From: Saprospiraceae bacterium
GTDB taxonomy: Bacteria > Bacteroidota > Bacteroidia > Chitinophagales > Saprospiraceae
DNA length: 43,793 nucleotides
NCBI GenBank assembly: GCA_013001595.1
Contig: JABDMH010000104.1
Coordinates: forward strand, 1 to 43,793
Reading direction: 5' to 3'
Shown: one piece after another, positions 35,548 through 43,793 of the stretch
How the letters are laid out: every line of letters begins with the position of its first letter
How positions within the stretch are numbered: the stretch's first letter is position 1
Position numbers and translations under genes: made by a program
Notes under the pieces: model-generated
The model's input: only the letters and a program-made list of their open reading frames with translations
The model's database searches: none
Told to the model about the DNA's origin: nothing

Positions 35548-35862
35548 ATGGCAGAGAAGAAAGCACAGAACCAGATCAATATTGAGCTTCCGGAGGAGGT
35601 AGCTGAAGGCACGTACTCCAACTTAGCAATCATTTCACATTCTCACTCGGAGTTTGTGGTGGATTTTGTGCGTATGATGCCCAACGTGCCCAAAGCCAAG
35701 GTAAAATCCAGAATTGTGTTGACTCCTCAGCACGCAAAGCGCCTACTAAGGGCTTTGGCAGATAATGTGAAAAAATTTGAATCTCAATTTGGTGCGATTG
35801 CTGAGAATGATCTTCCAGCATACCCAAATATGAATTTCAACACACCTCCTGCTCAAGCATAA
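35548..35862 (+). CDS. DUF3467 protein
   Basis: A 104-residue protein with the DUF3467 pattern: INIELPEEVAEGTYSNLAII, HSHSEFVVDFVRMMPNVPKA, VKSRIVLTPQHAKRLLRALA, NVKKFESQFGAI. In Bacteroidota this small protein is usually found just after rpoC, where it may bind RNA polymerase or ribosomes; its role is unproven. Here it stands 33 bases before an aminotransferase and far from rpoBC, at least inside this window. The start at 35548 is supported by strong conservation from the first residues. Confidence 0.88.
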   Translation: MAEKKAQNQINIELPEEVAEGTYSNLAIISHSHSEFVVDFVRMMPNVPKAKVKSRIVLTPQHAKRLLRALADNVKKFESQFGAIAENDLPAYPNMNFNTPPAQA

Positions 35863-35895
35863 GTAGTTCATACTTAGATTCGAGCCGATTTTATC

Positions 35896-37131
35896 ATGAT
35901 AAGCGAGAAAATGCCAACACTATCGAAAAGGGTGCAGGATACATTTGCATCACCATTTAGAAAGTTCCTTCCCTTGGCAAGGGCCACCAAGAAACGCGGA
36001 ATCGAGGTCATTCATCTGAACATAGGTCAGCCGGATTTTGCCATGCCGACTGATCTGTTGAATAACCTATGGGATGATAGTAAACCCAACTTTGTGCCTT
36101 ATGGAGTGGCAGAAGGTGAAGATGAATTGCGTAAGGCTTGGACCGCGTACTACAGTAAATTTAATGTTGATCTTCGATTTAAAGACCTCATAGTCACTAC
36201 CGGAGCCTCTGAAGCCATATTGTTTGCGCTGCTGGGTATCGCTGATGCTGGTGATGAAATCATCGTTCCAGAACCCTTTTACGCAAACTACAATGGATTT
36301 GCCCAAATGGCCGGTGTAAACATTGTATCCCTTTTTTCTTCTATTGAGGATGGCTTTCCCATTCCAAAGATTGAAGATTTTGAGCGGACCATAGGACCAA
36401 GAACCCGGGGTATTTTATTAAGTAATCCCAATAACCCTTCCGGAAAGGTTTATGACGAAGATACATTAATTGCCCTGGCAGCCTTGGCTAAACAGTACAA
36501 CCTTTATCTATTGGTGGATGAGGCTTACAGCGAGTTTGTATATGAAGGATTTTCATTCTACTCAGCCATGCAACTCTCAGGAGCTGATGATCATGTGATC
36601 GTGATCGATTCGATCTCCAAGCGTTTTAATGCTTGCGGTACCAGGGTGGGTGCATTAATATCACGAAATCATCAGCTCCTCGAAAACATTACCCGCTACG
36701 CTAGACTTCGGCTGAGTCCCCCAATGTTGGGGCAAGCATTTAGCATCAAAGCATTGCAACTTCCAAGTGAATATCACGATCGGTTGAGAACAGACTTTTC
36801 TAATCGTAGAAGTAGACTCTTGGAGCGACTAGATCAGATGGAGGATGTCTTGTATCACGCCCCTGAAGGAGCTTTTTATTTATTTGTGCAGCTGCCGATC
36901 GATGATTCGGACCGCTTTTGTGCATGGCTACTTACAGATTTTGAGTACGAGGGCAGGACAGTGATGCTGGCACCCGGTACCGGCTTTTACTCAACACCCG
37001 GAAAAGGGAAGGATGAGGTGAGGATCGCATACATTCTAGATGTGGACCATTTAAACAATGCTATGGATTGCCTCGAAGCTGCATTGAAGGTGTATCCGGG
37101 TTTGAAGAAGCCTGTTGCCTCGGTGGTGTAG
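35896..37131 (+). CDS. Class I/II PLP aminotransferase
   Basis: A 411-residue pyridoxal phosphate enzyme (fold type I). Conserved parts are IHLNIGQPDFAMP, YGVAEGEDELRKA, VTTGASEAILFALLG, LLSNPNNPSGKVY, and LLVDEAYSEFVYE. The Schiff-base lysine is K242 in DSISKRFNACGTRVGA, and the closing segment APEGAFYLF contains the family pattern. It transfers an amino group between an amino acid (Asp or an aromatic) and a 2-oxo acid in the cytoplasm; the substrate is not resolved. It is 33 bases after DUF3467, so they may share a transcript. The alternative ATG at 35911 would remove five residues. Confidence 0.88.
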   Translation: MISEKMPTLSKRVQDTFASPFRKFLPLARATKKRGIEVIHLNIGQPDFAMPTDLLNNLWDDSKPNFVPYGVAEGEDELRKAWTAYYSKFNVDLRFKDLIVTTGASEAILFALLGIADAGDEIIVPEPFYANYNGFAQMAGVNIVSLFSSIEDGFPIPKIEDFERTIGPRTRGILLSNPNNPSGKVYDEDTLIALAALAKQYNLYLLVDEAYSEFVYEGFSFYSAMQLSGADDHVIVIDSISKRFNACGTRVGALISRNHQLLENITRYARLRLSPPMLGQAFSIKALQLPSEYHDRLRTDFSNRRSRLLERLDQMEDVLYHAPEGAFYLFVQLPIDDSDRFCAWLLTDFEYEGRTVMLAPGTGFYSTPGKGKDEVRIAYILDVDHLNNAMDCLEAALKVYPGLKKPVASVV

Positions 37132-37697
37132 GTGATGCCGTTTTTAGGCAATTTTCCGGCAAAGGCGTAGAGACCGCAAAGATTTGGTTGAATTGTCCAG
37201 AAAGAGCAGCATCCCTTTGCTGCGGTATTCCTACGTTGTGCACAAAGGTAGAAAGGGTAGAAGATCGAATTTTCCAAAGTCCATCAAGTCTATAGCTGTT
37301 ACAGTGTTTTTATTGTCTCGCAAAGGCGCAAAAAACGCAGAGGAAGTCACTGTTTTGCCCTGTCTCAAATGTTTGTCGAAGTGGAGCAAGTAGACTGGTG
37401 AATCGGTTGATTTCCTGGCCGAATTTGGTCGAGACCAACAACATGGTTTCAGCAGAGAAATACTAACAAGGCACCGATTGTGGAGTGAACTCTGTTAAAA
37501 TCAGTTAAATAATACAATGGATGACAAAATAAAGGGGTTATACATACAACCTTTCCAACAGATTTGTCATCTTTCTGACGCAGCAGCTTCTCTACCTCAT
37601 GGGGATTCCCTTCGTTTCAGCTTGGGTATCATCGTTATGGTCGACACGCCTGCAGCTGAATTGAAGAATCCTGATAACGAGCATAACTGCCACCAAA
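37132..37697. other. 566-bp spacer with a degenerate repeat
   Basis: No gene is supported. Around 37315-37345, TCTCGCAAAGGCGCAAA is a motif of a kind I remember as widely scattered between genes in many bacteria. A plus-strand frame at 37517-37828 overlaps the start of the adaptor gene and looks like chance. The promoter for the efflux genes should lie here. Confidence 0.45.
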
Positions 37698-39080
37698 ATG
37701 AAAAACCTAATCTATTTACTTGTTGGCCTGGCAGTAGCTATTGCTGGCTATTTTTTGCTGGTTCAAGATCGCACAACTTCCTCTTCCTCAGAGCTGATCA
37801 CCAGTGCTGTAAAGCAGGGTCCCTTTGAGATCTATGTAAATGCAACGGGTGAACTCGAGGCTAAGAAGTCGGTAAAGATTCGTGGCCCCCAAGGCATGCG
37901 ATCCGTAGGTATATGGCAAACAACAATCACCGACCTAATACCTGAGGGTACCATGGTAAAGAAAGGTGACTACGTTGCAGACCTAGATAAGACTGAGCTC
38001 TCTACTAAAATGCAGGAAGTGCAGACTGAAATAGAGAAGATCATGACCCAGCTAGAGCAGTCGAAGATCGACACCGCGATTGAGCTTAAAGCCATCCGTG
38101 ACGAGATCGCAAATCTTTCTTTTTCGATGGAAACTGAAAAGTTGGAGATTGAGAAAAATCGTTTTGAACCCGAGATGATCATCGAGCAGTCTAAGCTCAA
38201 GCTGGAGAAATCCAAAAGGGACTATGCGCAGCAACGGGATAAGCTGCGCTTGAAAAAAATACAATCGGACGCAATCATTGGAGAACATGAAGCTAACCTG
38301 AGGCAGCAGCAAAATAAAATGAAGCAGTACTCAGATATTGCTGTTCAGTTTCGGGTGATCGCCCCAGAGGATGGCATGCTGATATATCAAAACAGCTACC
38401 GTGGAAAACGTGGACCCGGGTCACAGCTAAGTGCATGGGATCCAGTGGTGGCGGAGTTACCCGATCTATCGGATTTCGTTTCTGTGATTTATGTGAATGA
38501 AGTTGACATTAGCAAAGTCAAAAAGGGACAGCACGTCGATATTAAGGTAGATGCCTTTCCCGAAAAAGCCTTTGATGGTTTCATCAGCGATGTTGCCAAC
38601 ATTGGACAGCAGTTGCGGAATCAGGATGCCAAGGTATTTGAGGTGACCGTGCAAGTGAATGAGATTGATAGTGTGCTACGTCCTGCCATGACGACCAGTA
38701 ATGAGATTCTTGTCTATAGCTTTGATGATGTTCTGTCCATACCCTTGGAGGGTTATCAAAAGAATGATTCCATCGAGTTTGTAGTAAAGAAAGTCGGGAA
38801 CAAATACCTTAAGCAAGAAGTTATTGCACACCTGGCCAACGACGATGAGATCATTATCGCTGCAGGCCTTTCCGCAGATGACATCATATGCCTTACTTTT
38901 CCTGGAAATACAGCAGAGTTGAAAGTCGCAGAACTGGATGAGGTCACTAAACAAAAAGCCAGAGACGCATTGGATGTAGCCAATAATAAACGGGCGGCCA
39001 AAGAAAGGAGTTGGGCACGCAAGGCAAGTGAGGATTTGGCCGTGCAACCATCCATGAGTAAGGGAGGCCCCAATAGGTAG
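37698..39080 (+). CDS. HlyD/MacA-like periplasmic adaptor protein
   Basis: A 460-residue membrane-fusion protein. One N-terminal anchor (LIYLLVGLAVAIAGYFLLV) is followed by a beta-barrel/lipoyl part (GPFEIYVNATGELEAKKSVK), a long charged coiled-coil hairpin (about residues 105-205, e.g. EKIMTQLEQSKIDTAIEL), and a second lipoyl half (DIAVQFRVIAPEDGMLIY). A C-terminal domain has YVNEVDISKVKKGQHVDIKV. It bridges an inner-membrane pump and an outer-membrane channel. The permease and TolC genes follow at gaps of 3 and 24 bases, so this is one operon. Confidence 0.88.
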   Translation: MKNLIYLLVGLAVAIAGYFLLVQDRTTSSSSELITSAVKQGPFEIYVNATGELEAKKSVKIRGPQGMRSVGIWQTTITDLIPEGTMVKKGDYVADLDKTELSTKMQEVQTEIEKIMTQLEQSKIDTAIELKAIRDEIANLSFSMETEKLEIEKNRFEPEMIIEQSKLKLEKSKRDYAQQRDKLRLKKIQSDAIIGEHEANLRQQQNKMKQYSDIAVQFRVIAPEDGMLIYQNSYRGKRGPGSQLSAWDPVVAELPDLSDFVSVIYVNEVDISKVKKGQHVDIKVDAFPEKAFDGFISDVANIGQQLRNQDAKVFEVTVQVNEIDSVLRPAMTTSNEILVYSFDDVLSIPLEGYQKNDSIEFVVKKVGNKYLKQEVIAHLANDDEIIIAAGLSADDIICLTFPGNTAELKVAELDEVTKQKARDALDVANNKRAAKERSWARKASEDLAVQPSMSKGGPNR

Positions 39081-39083
39081 GCC

Positions 39084-40421
39084 ATGCAAGCATTTATCCT
39101 GAATTTTAAGCTTGCCCTACAGGGAATCCTGCAAAATAAGCTGCGTTCGATCCTTACGGCACTAGGTATTATTTTTGGTGTTGCGGCAGTGATAGCTATG
39201 CTGGGCATAGGTACTGGTGCCAAGCAATCCATAGTGGATCAATTGAGTTTGATCGGAGCCAATAGCATAGTGGTTAATGCTAAAATGCCCAACCAGAACG
39301 GTAGAGGAGGTGAGGAAGAATCGGAAGATGCAAATCCGAATATCGATCCTGATGCCCTCAAGGGATATACACCCGGGTTGTCACTGGCTGATATGGATGC
39401 ACTGCGTACCATTATGCCAACCACCGACAAGATAAGTCCTGAGATCGTACAGGACATGATGATGATCTACGATAAATCCATACAAAGAGCTCGATGTGTG
39501 GGGATCACCAATGACTTTTTTGACATCAATAACCTAGCTGTAGGTCAGGGTCAATACTTTCATGCAAAACATTTTGAATACGGATCCAATGTTTGCATCA
39601 TTGGGATGTCTGTAGCAACCAAGTTATTTAAAGGTACCAGTCCATTAGGTAAGCAGATGAAGTGTGGTCAGACCTGGTTTAAAGTGGTGGGCGTACTAGA
39701 ACCTCGAAGGGTTCAAAAGTCTAAGATAGAGGAACTCAGCATTAGAGATTATAACGATGATGTATTCATTCCCATCTCTTCTTTCCTGCTGCGCATCAAT
39801 AACCGTAAACGCATCGGCGAAGCAGACGTACTACAAGGTCGGCAAGATCAGAATGAAGTGATGCAAAATTACCATCAGATCGATCGAGCGGTGATTAGAA
39901 TTACGGAACCTAAGTATGTGGAACCCAGTGCTGAGCTGATTTCAAGGGTGCTGCGGAGACGACACAATGACAAGATTGATTTTGAAATCGAGGTGCCTGA
40001 ACTTTTATTGAAACAGCAGCAGAAGACACAGGAGACCCTAAACTTTGTGCTGGCAGTAATTGCGGGTATTTCTCTATTGGTAGGCGGCATCGGCATCATG
40101 AATATTATGCTGGCCAGTGTCTTGGAGCGCATCAAGGAGATCGGTATCCGTCGTTCGTTGGGTGCCAAACGCAGCGATGTGATCCTGCAGTTTCTATTTG
40201 AGGCCGTGGCCATAAGCCTGATCGGGGGCTTGCTCGGAATAGCACTGGGCGTCGTATCGGCCAAAGTGGTTGCGTCGTACGCAGATATCCCTACCATGAT
40301 CACCTGGTGGTCCATAGCCATCTCATTTGTAGTTGCTGCTGGCATTGGATTGATCTTTGGTTTGTTACCGGCCAAAAGAGCCGCCAATCTAGATCCCATT
40401 ACTGCACTACGTACAGAATAG
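39084..40421 (+). CDS. MacB/FtsX-type ABC transporter permease
   Basis: A 445-residue permease with the MacB-type layout. First membrane helix: LRSILTALGIIFGVAAVIAM. Then a large periplasmic MacB_PCD domain (about 45-285) containing ISPEIVQDMMMIYDKS and GQYFHAKHFEYGSNV. Then three helices with LLVGGIGIMNIMLASVLERI, KEIGIRRSLGAKRSDVI and AAGIGLIFGLLPAKRAA. The IGIRRSLGA region contacts the ATPase. It is a half with no ATP-binding domain fused. It likely couples an ATPase to the adaptor and TolC channel in exporting a small molecule, lipid or peptide. No ATPase is found nearby. Confidence 0.9.
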   Translation: MQAFILNFKLALQGILQNKLRSILTALGIIFGVAAVIAMLGIGTGAKQSIVDQLSLIGANSIVVNAKMPNQNGRGGEEESEDANPNIDPDALKGYTPGLSLADMDALRTIMPTTDKISPEIVQDMMMIYDKSIQRARCVGITNDFFDINNLAVGQGQYFHAKHFEYGSNVCIIGMSVATKLFKGTSPLGKQMKCGQTWFKVVGVLEPRRVQKSKIEELSIRDYNDDVFIPISSFLLRINNRKRIGEADVLQGRQDQNEVMQNYHQIDRAVIRITEPKYVEPSAELISRVLRRRHNDKIDFEIEVPELLLKQQQKTQETLNFVLAVIAGISLLVGGIGIMNIMLASVLERIKEIGIRRSLGAKRSDVILQFLFEAVAISLIGGLLGIALGVVSAKVVASYADIPTMITWWSIAISFVVAAGIGLIFGLLPAKRAANLDPITALRTE

Positions 40422-40445
40422 AAAGAGAAAATAGAATTGCCACGA

Positions 40446-41921
40446 ATGAGATGTTCCCTTTTCATAGTTTTTACCACATTTTTCATCAACGTTTGGTCGC
40501 AGGAAAAAGTAGATATGAGCCTCGATCAGGCGATTTCTATTGCACAGGGGGAGGCCCCCGTGGCACTGATTGCACAAACGAGGTTCAGTAATAATTATTG
40601 GCGCTATCAGTCATTTCTGGCTAACTATAAACCCCAGTTGACTTTTGATGCAAGTAACCAACTTAATCGCGAAATTGATGCGATCACGCTTCCGGACGGG
40701 ACAGATCAATTTATCAATCGCTCTCAACTAGCTTCTCAGTCCGGCATTCGACTTTTTCAGCGCATCCCGCAGACAGGAGGTTTTATCTATGGATCAAGCC
40801 GCTTGCGGAGAATTGATCTATTTGGTGATAATGCTGGCATCAAATCGTATCTATCTACGCCGCTGAGCTTCGGATTTAGTCAACCGCTGTTTCAACTCAA
40901 TAGTGATAAATGGATGAGAAAACTCGAAGCCTTGGATTTTGAAATTTCCAGAAAGGAGTACGTAGAGGAGCGTGAGCTAATCGCTTATGATGCAGTTGAC
41001 TATTTCTTCACATTATACATTGCACAATTAAATTTGGAAGAGGCCAGAAGACAGAAGATCTATGCGGATTCGTTGTATGAAATTTCAGTAGGTCGTTTTG
41101 AAGTGGGCAGGATTGCAGAAACCGAACTGCTCCAAATTGAACTAAGATCAAAGAATGCAGAGACTGAGGTGGCTACACAATTGTTAGCCTTACAAAGTGC
41201 CAACCAAGAATTGAGAAACTTCTTGGGGCTTAAAGAAGATGTACTTTTCAATCTGCTGCCACCTAGAGTCCTAGAATCATATGCGATCGATGAGTCGCTG
41301 GCCCTCGAGTATGCACAACGCTATCGCAGCATTACTTCTGATTTTCGCCGCCGCTTGCTGGAGGCAGAGATGGATGTGGCCGACGCGCAAAAGACCAACG
41401 GCGTGAATGTCGATCTTAGCGGGGCTTTTGGTCTATCCCAGACAGCGCCTACTTTGCGGGGCGCTTATCGTAATCCCATTGACCAGGAGAATGTAACCTT
41501 GCGCCTGCAAGTTCCTATTGCGGACTGGGGGAAGACGAGGGCCGAACGAGAAATTGCCCGCTCTAACCTCGAATTGACTCAGCGCCGCATTGAGCAAGAA
41601 AATGTTGATTTTGAAAGGCGGGTCGTACTGCGGGTGCAGCAAATGGAGCTGAAGAGACTTCAGTTAGAACTGGCTCAACGCGCCTTTGAAGTGGCACAAG
41701 AAAGGTTGTCCATTGCCAAGAATCGATACCAGATTGGAAAAATCGGGGTCACTGATTTAAACATCGCCCTTAACGAAAATGATGTGGCACGCCGGTCCTA
41801 TTTCCAAACTTTATATCAGCTGTGGACGGCACATTATGAGATCCGAAATTTGACACTCTATGATTTCATCAATGCACGTCCCATAGCTGATGACAATCGG
41901 ATTGTCCTTCCCGGGAATTAA
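40446..41921 (+). CDS. TolC-family outer-membrane efflux protein
   Basis: I use the ATG at 40446 (491 residues), whose signal peptide is MRCSLFIVFTTFFINVWSQ; the TTG at 40437 is a less likely start. The protein shows two repeats of the outer-membrane efflux fold with long helices: ELIAYDAVDYFFTLYIAQLN and EIARSNLELTQRRIEQENVD, with VGRFEVGRIAETELLQIELR and IAKNRYQIGKIGVTDLNIAL as matching halves. It forms the trimeric channel through the outer membrane for the adaptor and permease in the same operon. The 24-base gap after the permease fits one transcript. Confidence 0.88.
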   Translation: MRCSLFIVFTTFFINVWSQEKVDMSLDQAISIAQGEAPVALIAQTRFSNNYWRYQSFLANYKPQLTFDASNQLNREIDAITLPDGTDQFINRSQLASQSGIRLFQRIPQTGGFIYGSSRLRRIDLFGDNAGIKSYLSTPLSFGFSQPLFQLNSDKWMRKLEALDFEISRKEYVEERELIAYDAVDYFFTLYIAQLNLEEARRQKIYADSLYEISVGRFEVGRIAETELLQIELRSKNAETEVATQLLALQSANQELRNFLGLKEDVLFNLLPPRVLESYAIDESLALEYAQRYRSITSDFRRRLLEAEMDVADAQKTNGVNVDLSGAFGLSQTAPTLRGAYRNPIDQENVTLRLQVPIADWGKTRAEREIARSNLELTQRRIEQENVDFERRVVLRVQQMELKRLQLELAQRAFEVAQERLSIAKNRYQIGKIGVTDLNIALNENDVARRSYFQTLYQLWTAHYEIRNLTLYDFINARPIADDNRIVLPGN

Positions 41922-42002
41922 GCATGGAGCAGACCCAGTGCTGACATCGACAAAGGAGATCGTCAGTAGGGCATAGAGCATGGAGCATGGGGTTGACCAT
42001 GC

Positions 42003-43586
42003 CTATTTCTCAGGATGGATCTGGTATTGCTCCCGAAGCGCGCTTAATTTTTCTTGCAGTTGCATTTGTACATCCGCATAGGCAGGATCATCAAATCTAT
42101 TGGTCATCTCTTGGGGATCTTTTTCCAAATCGTATAATTCCCAATGGTCGATGTCATTGTAAAAGTGAATCAATTTGTAGCGATCTGTCCGGACCCCATA
42201 GTGTTGCTTGACCATATGCCAACCATGTGGATATTCGTAGTAGTGGTAATAGACGGCGTCGCGCCAGGTATCGGAGCCTTTTTGTTCGAAGATGGGACGC
42301 ATCGATTTTCCCTGTATTTCCGCAGGGATATTAATACCTGCATAGTCTAGAAATGTTGGGGCAAAGTCAAGGTTTTGTACCAAGGCATTACTCGTGGAGC
42401 CAGGCTCAATTACCCCAGGATATTTGATCAACAGAGGCATACCGAGACTCTCTTCATACATAAAACGCTTGTCGTACCAGCCGTGCTCACCCAGATAAAA
42501 CCCTTGGTCGGACGTATATACGACGATGGTGTTTTCTGCCAATCCAGCTTCCTCTAAATAAGTGAGTACCCGACCAATTTGATCGTCTACAGCCTTTACC
42601 GTGCGTAAATAATCTTTCATGTACCGTTGATATTTCCAGCTTATGAGTTCCTTACCCTGAGGTGGATTTTCCTTAAAGTCCTGATTGATCGGATCGTAAT
42701 GGGCATCCCATTTGACTTTTTGCTCTGCCGTCAATCGATTGTACATATTTAGCCAGCCAGCTTCCCTGTCCACGGTGGTGCCTATCCCCGCACCTCCGGT
42801 ATTGGTGTCTTTTCCCGGATAGGAATCAGGGTGTAATTTCATATCTCCCGAAAGAAACATATCGGCAATGCGCATATCGGCTGCTTCGGCTGCCGGGCGT
42901 CCCTCATAGGTGTCAAATAGGGTAGGTGGTTCAGGTATGGTTTCATTGACATACATATCGAGATCGTCTACATGGGGCATCCAGCTTCGATGGGGAGCTT
43001 TGTGGTGGTACAGCAGGCAAAATGGTTTGGTCGTATCTCGTTTCGCTAGGAAATCTAGCGCTACATCAGTGATCACCTCGGTGACATAACCAGGCATTAC
43101 CGTGGTGTCCTTATCACTGACCAATCTTGGCTGATAATATTCTCCCTGACCAACCAGCACACGCCAAAAATCGAATCCGGTAGGCTTAGTCTTCAGATGC
43201 CATTTACCTACGACCGCAGTTTGATATCCGACTTTCTGCAATAGCTTAGGAAAGGTGATCTGGGATCCGTCAAATTGATCACGATTGTCTCTGAGTCCAT
43301 TCAGGTGACTAAATTTTCCAGTGAGCATGGTGGCTCGAGAAGGAGCGCAGATGGAATTGGTCACAAAGCTATTCTGAAACAACATCCCTTCTCTAGCAAT
43401 CCTGTCAAGATTGGGCGTTTGAATAAGTTGACTTCCATAGGCACTGATGGCTTGCTCTGCATGGTCATCAGACATGATGTACAGGATATTGGGGCGTTGG
43501 TCTTGCTGAGTAGGTTCTCCTTGCTCATTATCACAAGCAATGAACAACAAAATCATTGAAAAGCTGCAAATGTAAATACGTAGCAT
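42003..43586 (-). CDS. Sulfatase (type I, Cys-type), lipoprotein
   Basis: A 527-residue sulfatase with a lipoprotein signal (SMILLFIAC, Cys at 18). The formylglycine motif is C80 in SICAPSRATMLTG (C-x-P-x-R), so it needs a maturing enzyme to convert Cys. Metal-site residues are D40 and D41 in YIMSDDHAEQ and the later VVYTSDQGFYLGEHGWYDKR. It removes sulfate from carbohydrate sulfates, probably algal or animal polysaccharides; the S1 subfamily is not resolved. A second sulfatase lies 77 bp upstream on the same strand (at 43664). No maturation gene is in the window. The length fits the family. Confidence 0.9.
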   Translation of the reverse strand: MLRIYICSFSMILLFIACDNEQGEPTQQDQRPNILYIMSDDHAEQAISAYGSQLIQTPNLDRIAREGMLFQNSFVTNSICAPSRATMLTGKFSHLNGLRDNRDQFDGSQITFPKLLQKVGYQTAVVGKWHLKTKPTGFDFWRVLVGQGEYYQPRLVSDKDTTVMPGYVTEVITDVALDFLAKRDTTKPFCLLYHHKAPHRSWMPHVDDLDMYVNETIPEPPTLFDTYEGRPAAEAADMRIADMFLSGDMKLHPDSYPGKDTNTGGAGIGTTVDREAGWLNMYNRLTAEQKVKWDAHYDPINQDFKENPPQGKELISWKYQRYMKDYLRTVKAVDDQIGRVLTYLEEAGLAENTIVVYTSDQGFYLGEHGWYDKRFMYEESLGMPLLIKYPGVIEPGSTSNALVQNLDFAPTFLDYAGINIPAEIQGKSMRPIFEQKGSDTWRDAVYYHYYEYPHGWHMVKQHYGVRTDRYKLIHFYNDIDHWELYDLEKDPQEMTNRFDDPAYADVQMQLQEKLSALREQYQIHPEK

Positions 43587-43663
43587 AGTAAGTGTTTAAG
43601 CAGTGAAATTCGCCGTCTAAGCTAAAAGCTGACAATCAAAGATATCCTTAATAGATGGTGAAC

Positions 43664-43793
43664 TTATATTTTTGCTTGTGCCTTTTTACGCATCTCAGCC
43701 AGCAATGCCCGCATCTCATTTAACTTGATTTGATAATTGGGATCGGATACTAGATTGATTAATTCCTCTGGGTCTTGATGGTGGTCATACAAC
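43664..43793 (-). CDS. Sulfatase C-terminal end (partial, cut by window edge)
   Basis: The last 42 codons of a second sulfatase: LYDHHQDPEELINLVSDPNY, then QIKLNEMRALLAEMRKKA and a stop. ELYDxxxDPxE...NLV is the closing motif of type I sulfatases of the iduronate-sulfatase kind, followed by a charged helix. The rest lies beyond the window. It is on the same strand as the complete sulfatase, with a 77-bp gap, so the two likely form one operon. Confidence 0.75.
   Translation of the reverse strand, partial: LYDHHQDPEELINLVSDPNYQIKLNEMRALLAEMRKKAQAKI

Noticed and set aside
37517-37828. 103-residue plus-strand frame overlapping the adaptor start
   Set aside because: Most of it overlaps the adaptor's real N-terminus in another frame; Cys/His content looks accidental.
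39875-40489. 204-residue minus-strand frame inside the permease gene
   Set aside because: Antisense shadow of a MacB-type permease with clear motifs.
41922-42002. GAGCATGGAGCATGGGG repeated bases after tolC
   Set aside because: Too short for a CRISPR or tandem-repeat call; only two or three partial copies.
1-43793. CRISPR array, prophage, toxin-antitoxin or secondary-metabolite cluster
   Set aside because: No evenly spaced repeats, phage structural genes, toxin pairs or modular synthases were seen on either strand.

Overview
The window looks like a chromosomal segment of a marine, aerobic Bacteroidota, most likely a Cytophagales-type bacterium. This rests on gene content read by eye: proteorhodopsin with blh, a TonB-dependent receptor with a carboxypeptidase-like N-terminal domain, LytTR two-component genes, DUF3467, DUF4159, DUF3667 and a small PspC protein, CruF/CrtD-type carotenoid genes, and generally weak Shine-Dalgarno sequences. 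Gene density is low for a bacterium. Many spacers are 300-600 bp and hold decayed or repeated DNA.

Layout. 0-2.1 kb: a small membrane protein, then (minus strand) proteorhodopsin followed by blh, the enzyme that cleaves beta-carotene to retinal; a terminator-like hairpin lies between them. 2.6-9 kb: an accessory stretch with a secreted GH43 enzyme, an ACR3 arsenite exporter and a large GH116 glucosidase flanked by two diverged ~97-bp direct repeats, then a truncated DUF3667 gene. 9.1-16.7 kb: a phosphoesterase lipoprotein, an SRPBCC protein plus FAD amine oxidase pair, an alanine dehydrogenase/CEOS-like enzyme, a DUF1080 secreted hydrolase, one copy of a small transposon-like element, and two small unknown or surface proteins. 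17.2-21.9 kb: a carotenoid tail-modification cluster, [unknown membrane protein]-crtD-cruF-crtY, with a convergent crtA-like ketolase. 22.4-26.4 kb: TPR lipoprotein, cold-shock protein with a clear terminator, transglutaminase-like protein, unknown lipoprotein.

26.6-32.6 kb is all minus strand: tRNA-Leu(CAA), a cluster of palindromes containing a copy of the tRNA 5' part, a LytTR regulator, a LytS-type histidine kinase carrying one stop and one frameshift, a TonB-dependent receptor, and the site-2 protease RseP. A second, inverted copy of the small transposon-like element sits beside rseP. 33-37.1 kb is core-like: rsmE-DUF4159, pspC-like, DUF3467, aminotransferase. 37.7-41.9 kb: a tripartite efflux set (adaptor, MacB-like permease, TolC) with no ATPase gene in the window. 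42-43.8 kb: two sulfatases on the minus strand, the second cut by the window edge.

How the genes may work together. Proteorhodopsin and Blh form a light-driven proton pump system that needs beta-carotene. The crtD-cruF-crtY-crtA group would turn the same precursor pool into monocyclic, hydroxylated and possibly 2'-keto carotenoids. The rhodopsin has the DTE proton-pump residues, Met at the colour-tuning site, and glycine at the helix-E position that opens a carotenoid-binding fenestration in xanthorhodopsin. A carotenoid-antenna rhodopsin is therefore the most interesting testable idea here. Phytoene synthase, phytoene desaturase and a 3-hydroxylase are not in the window and would have to be elsewhere. 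The GH43, GH116, DUF1080 and sulfatase genes suggest use of plant or algal glycans, but they do not form one PUL.
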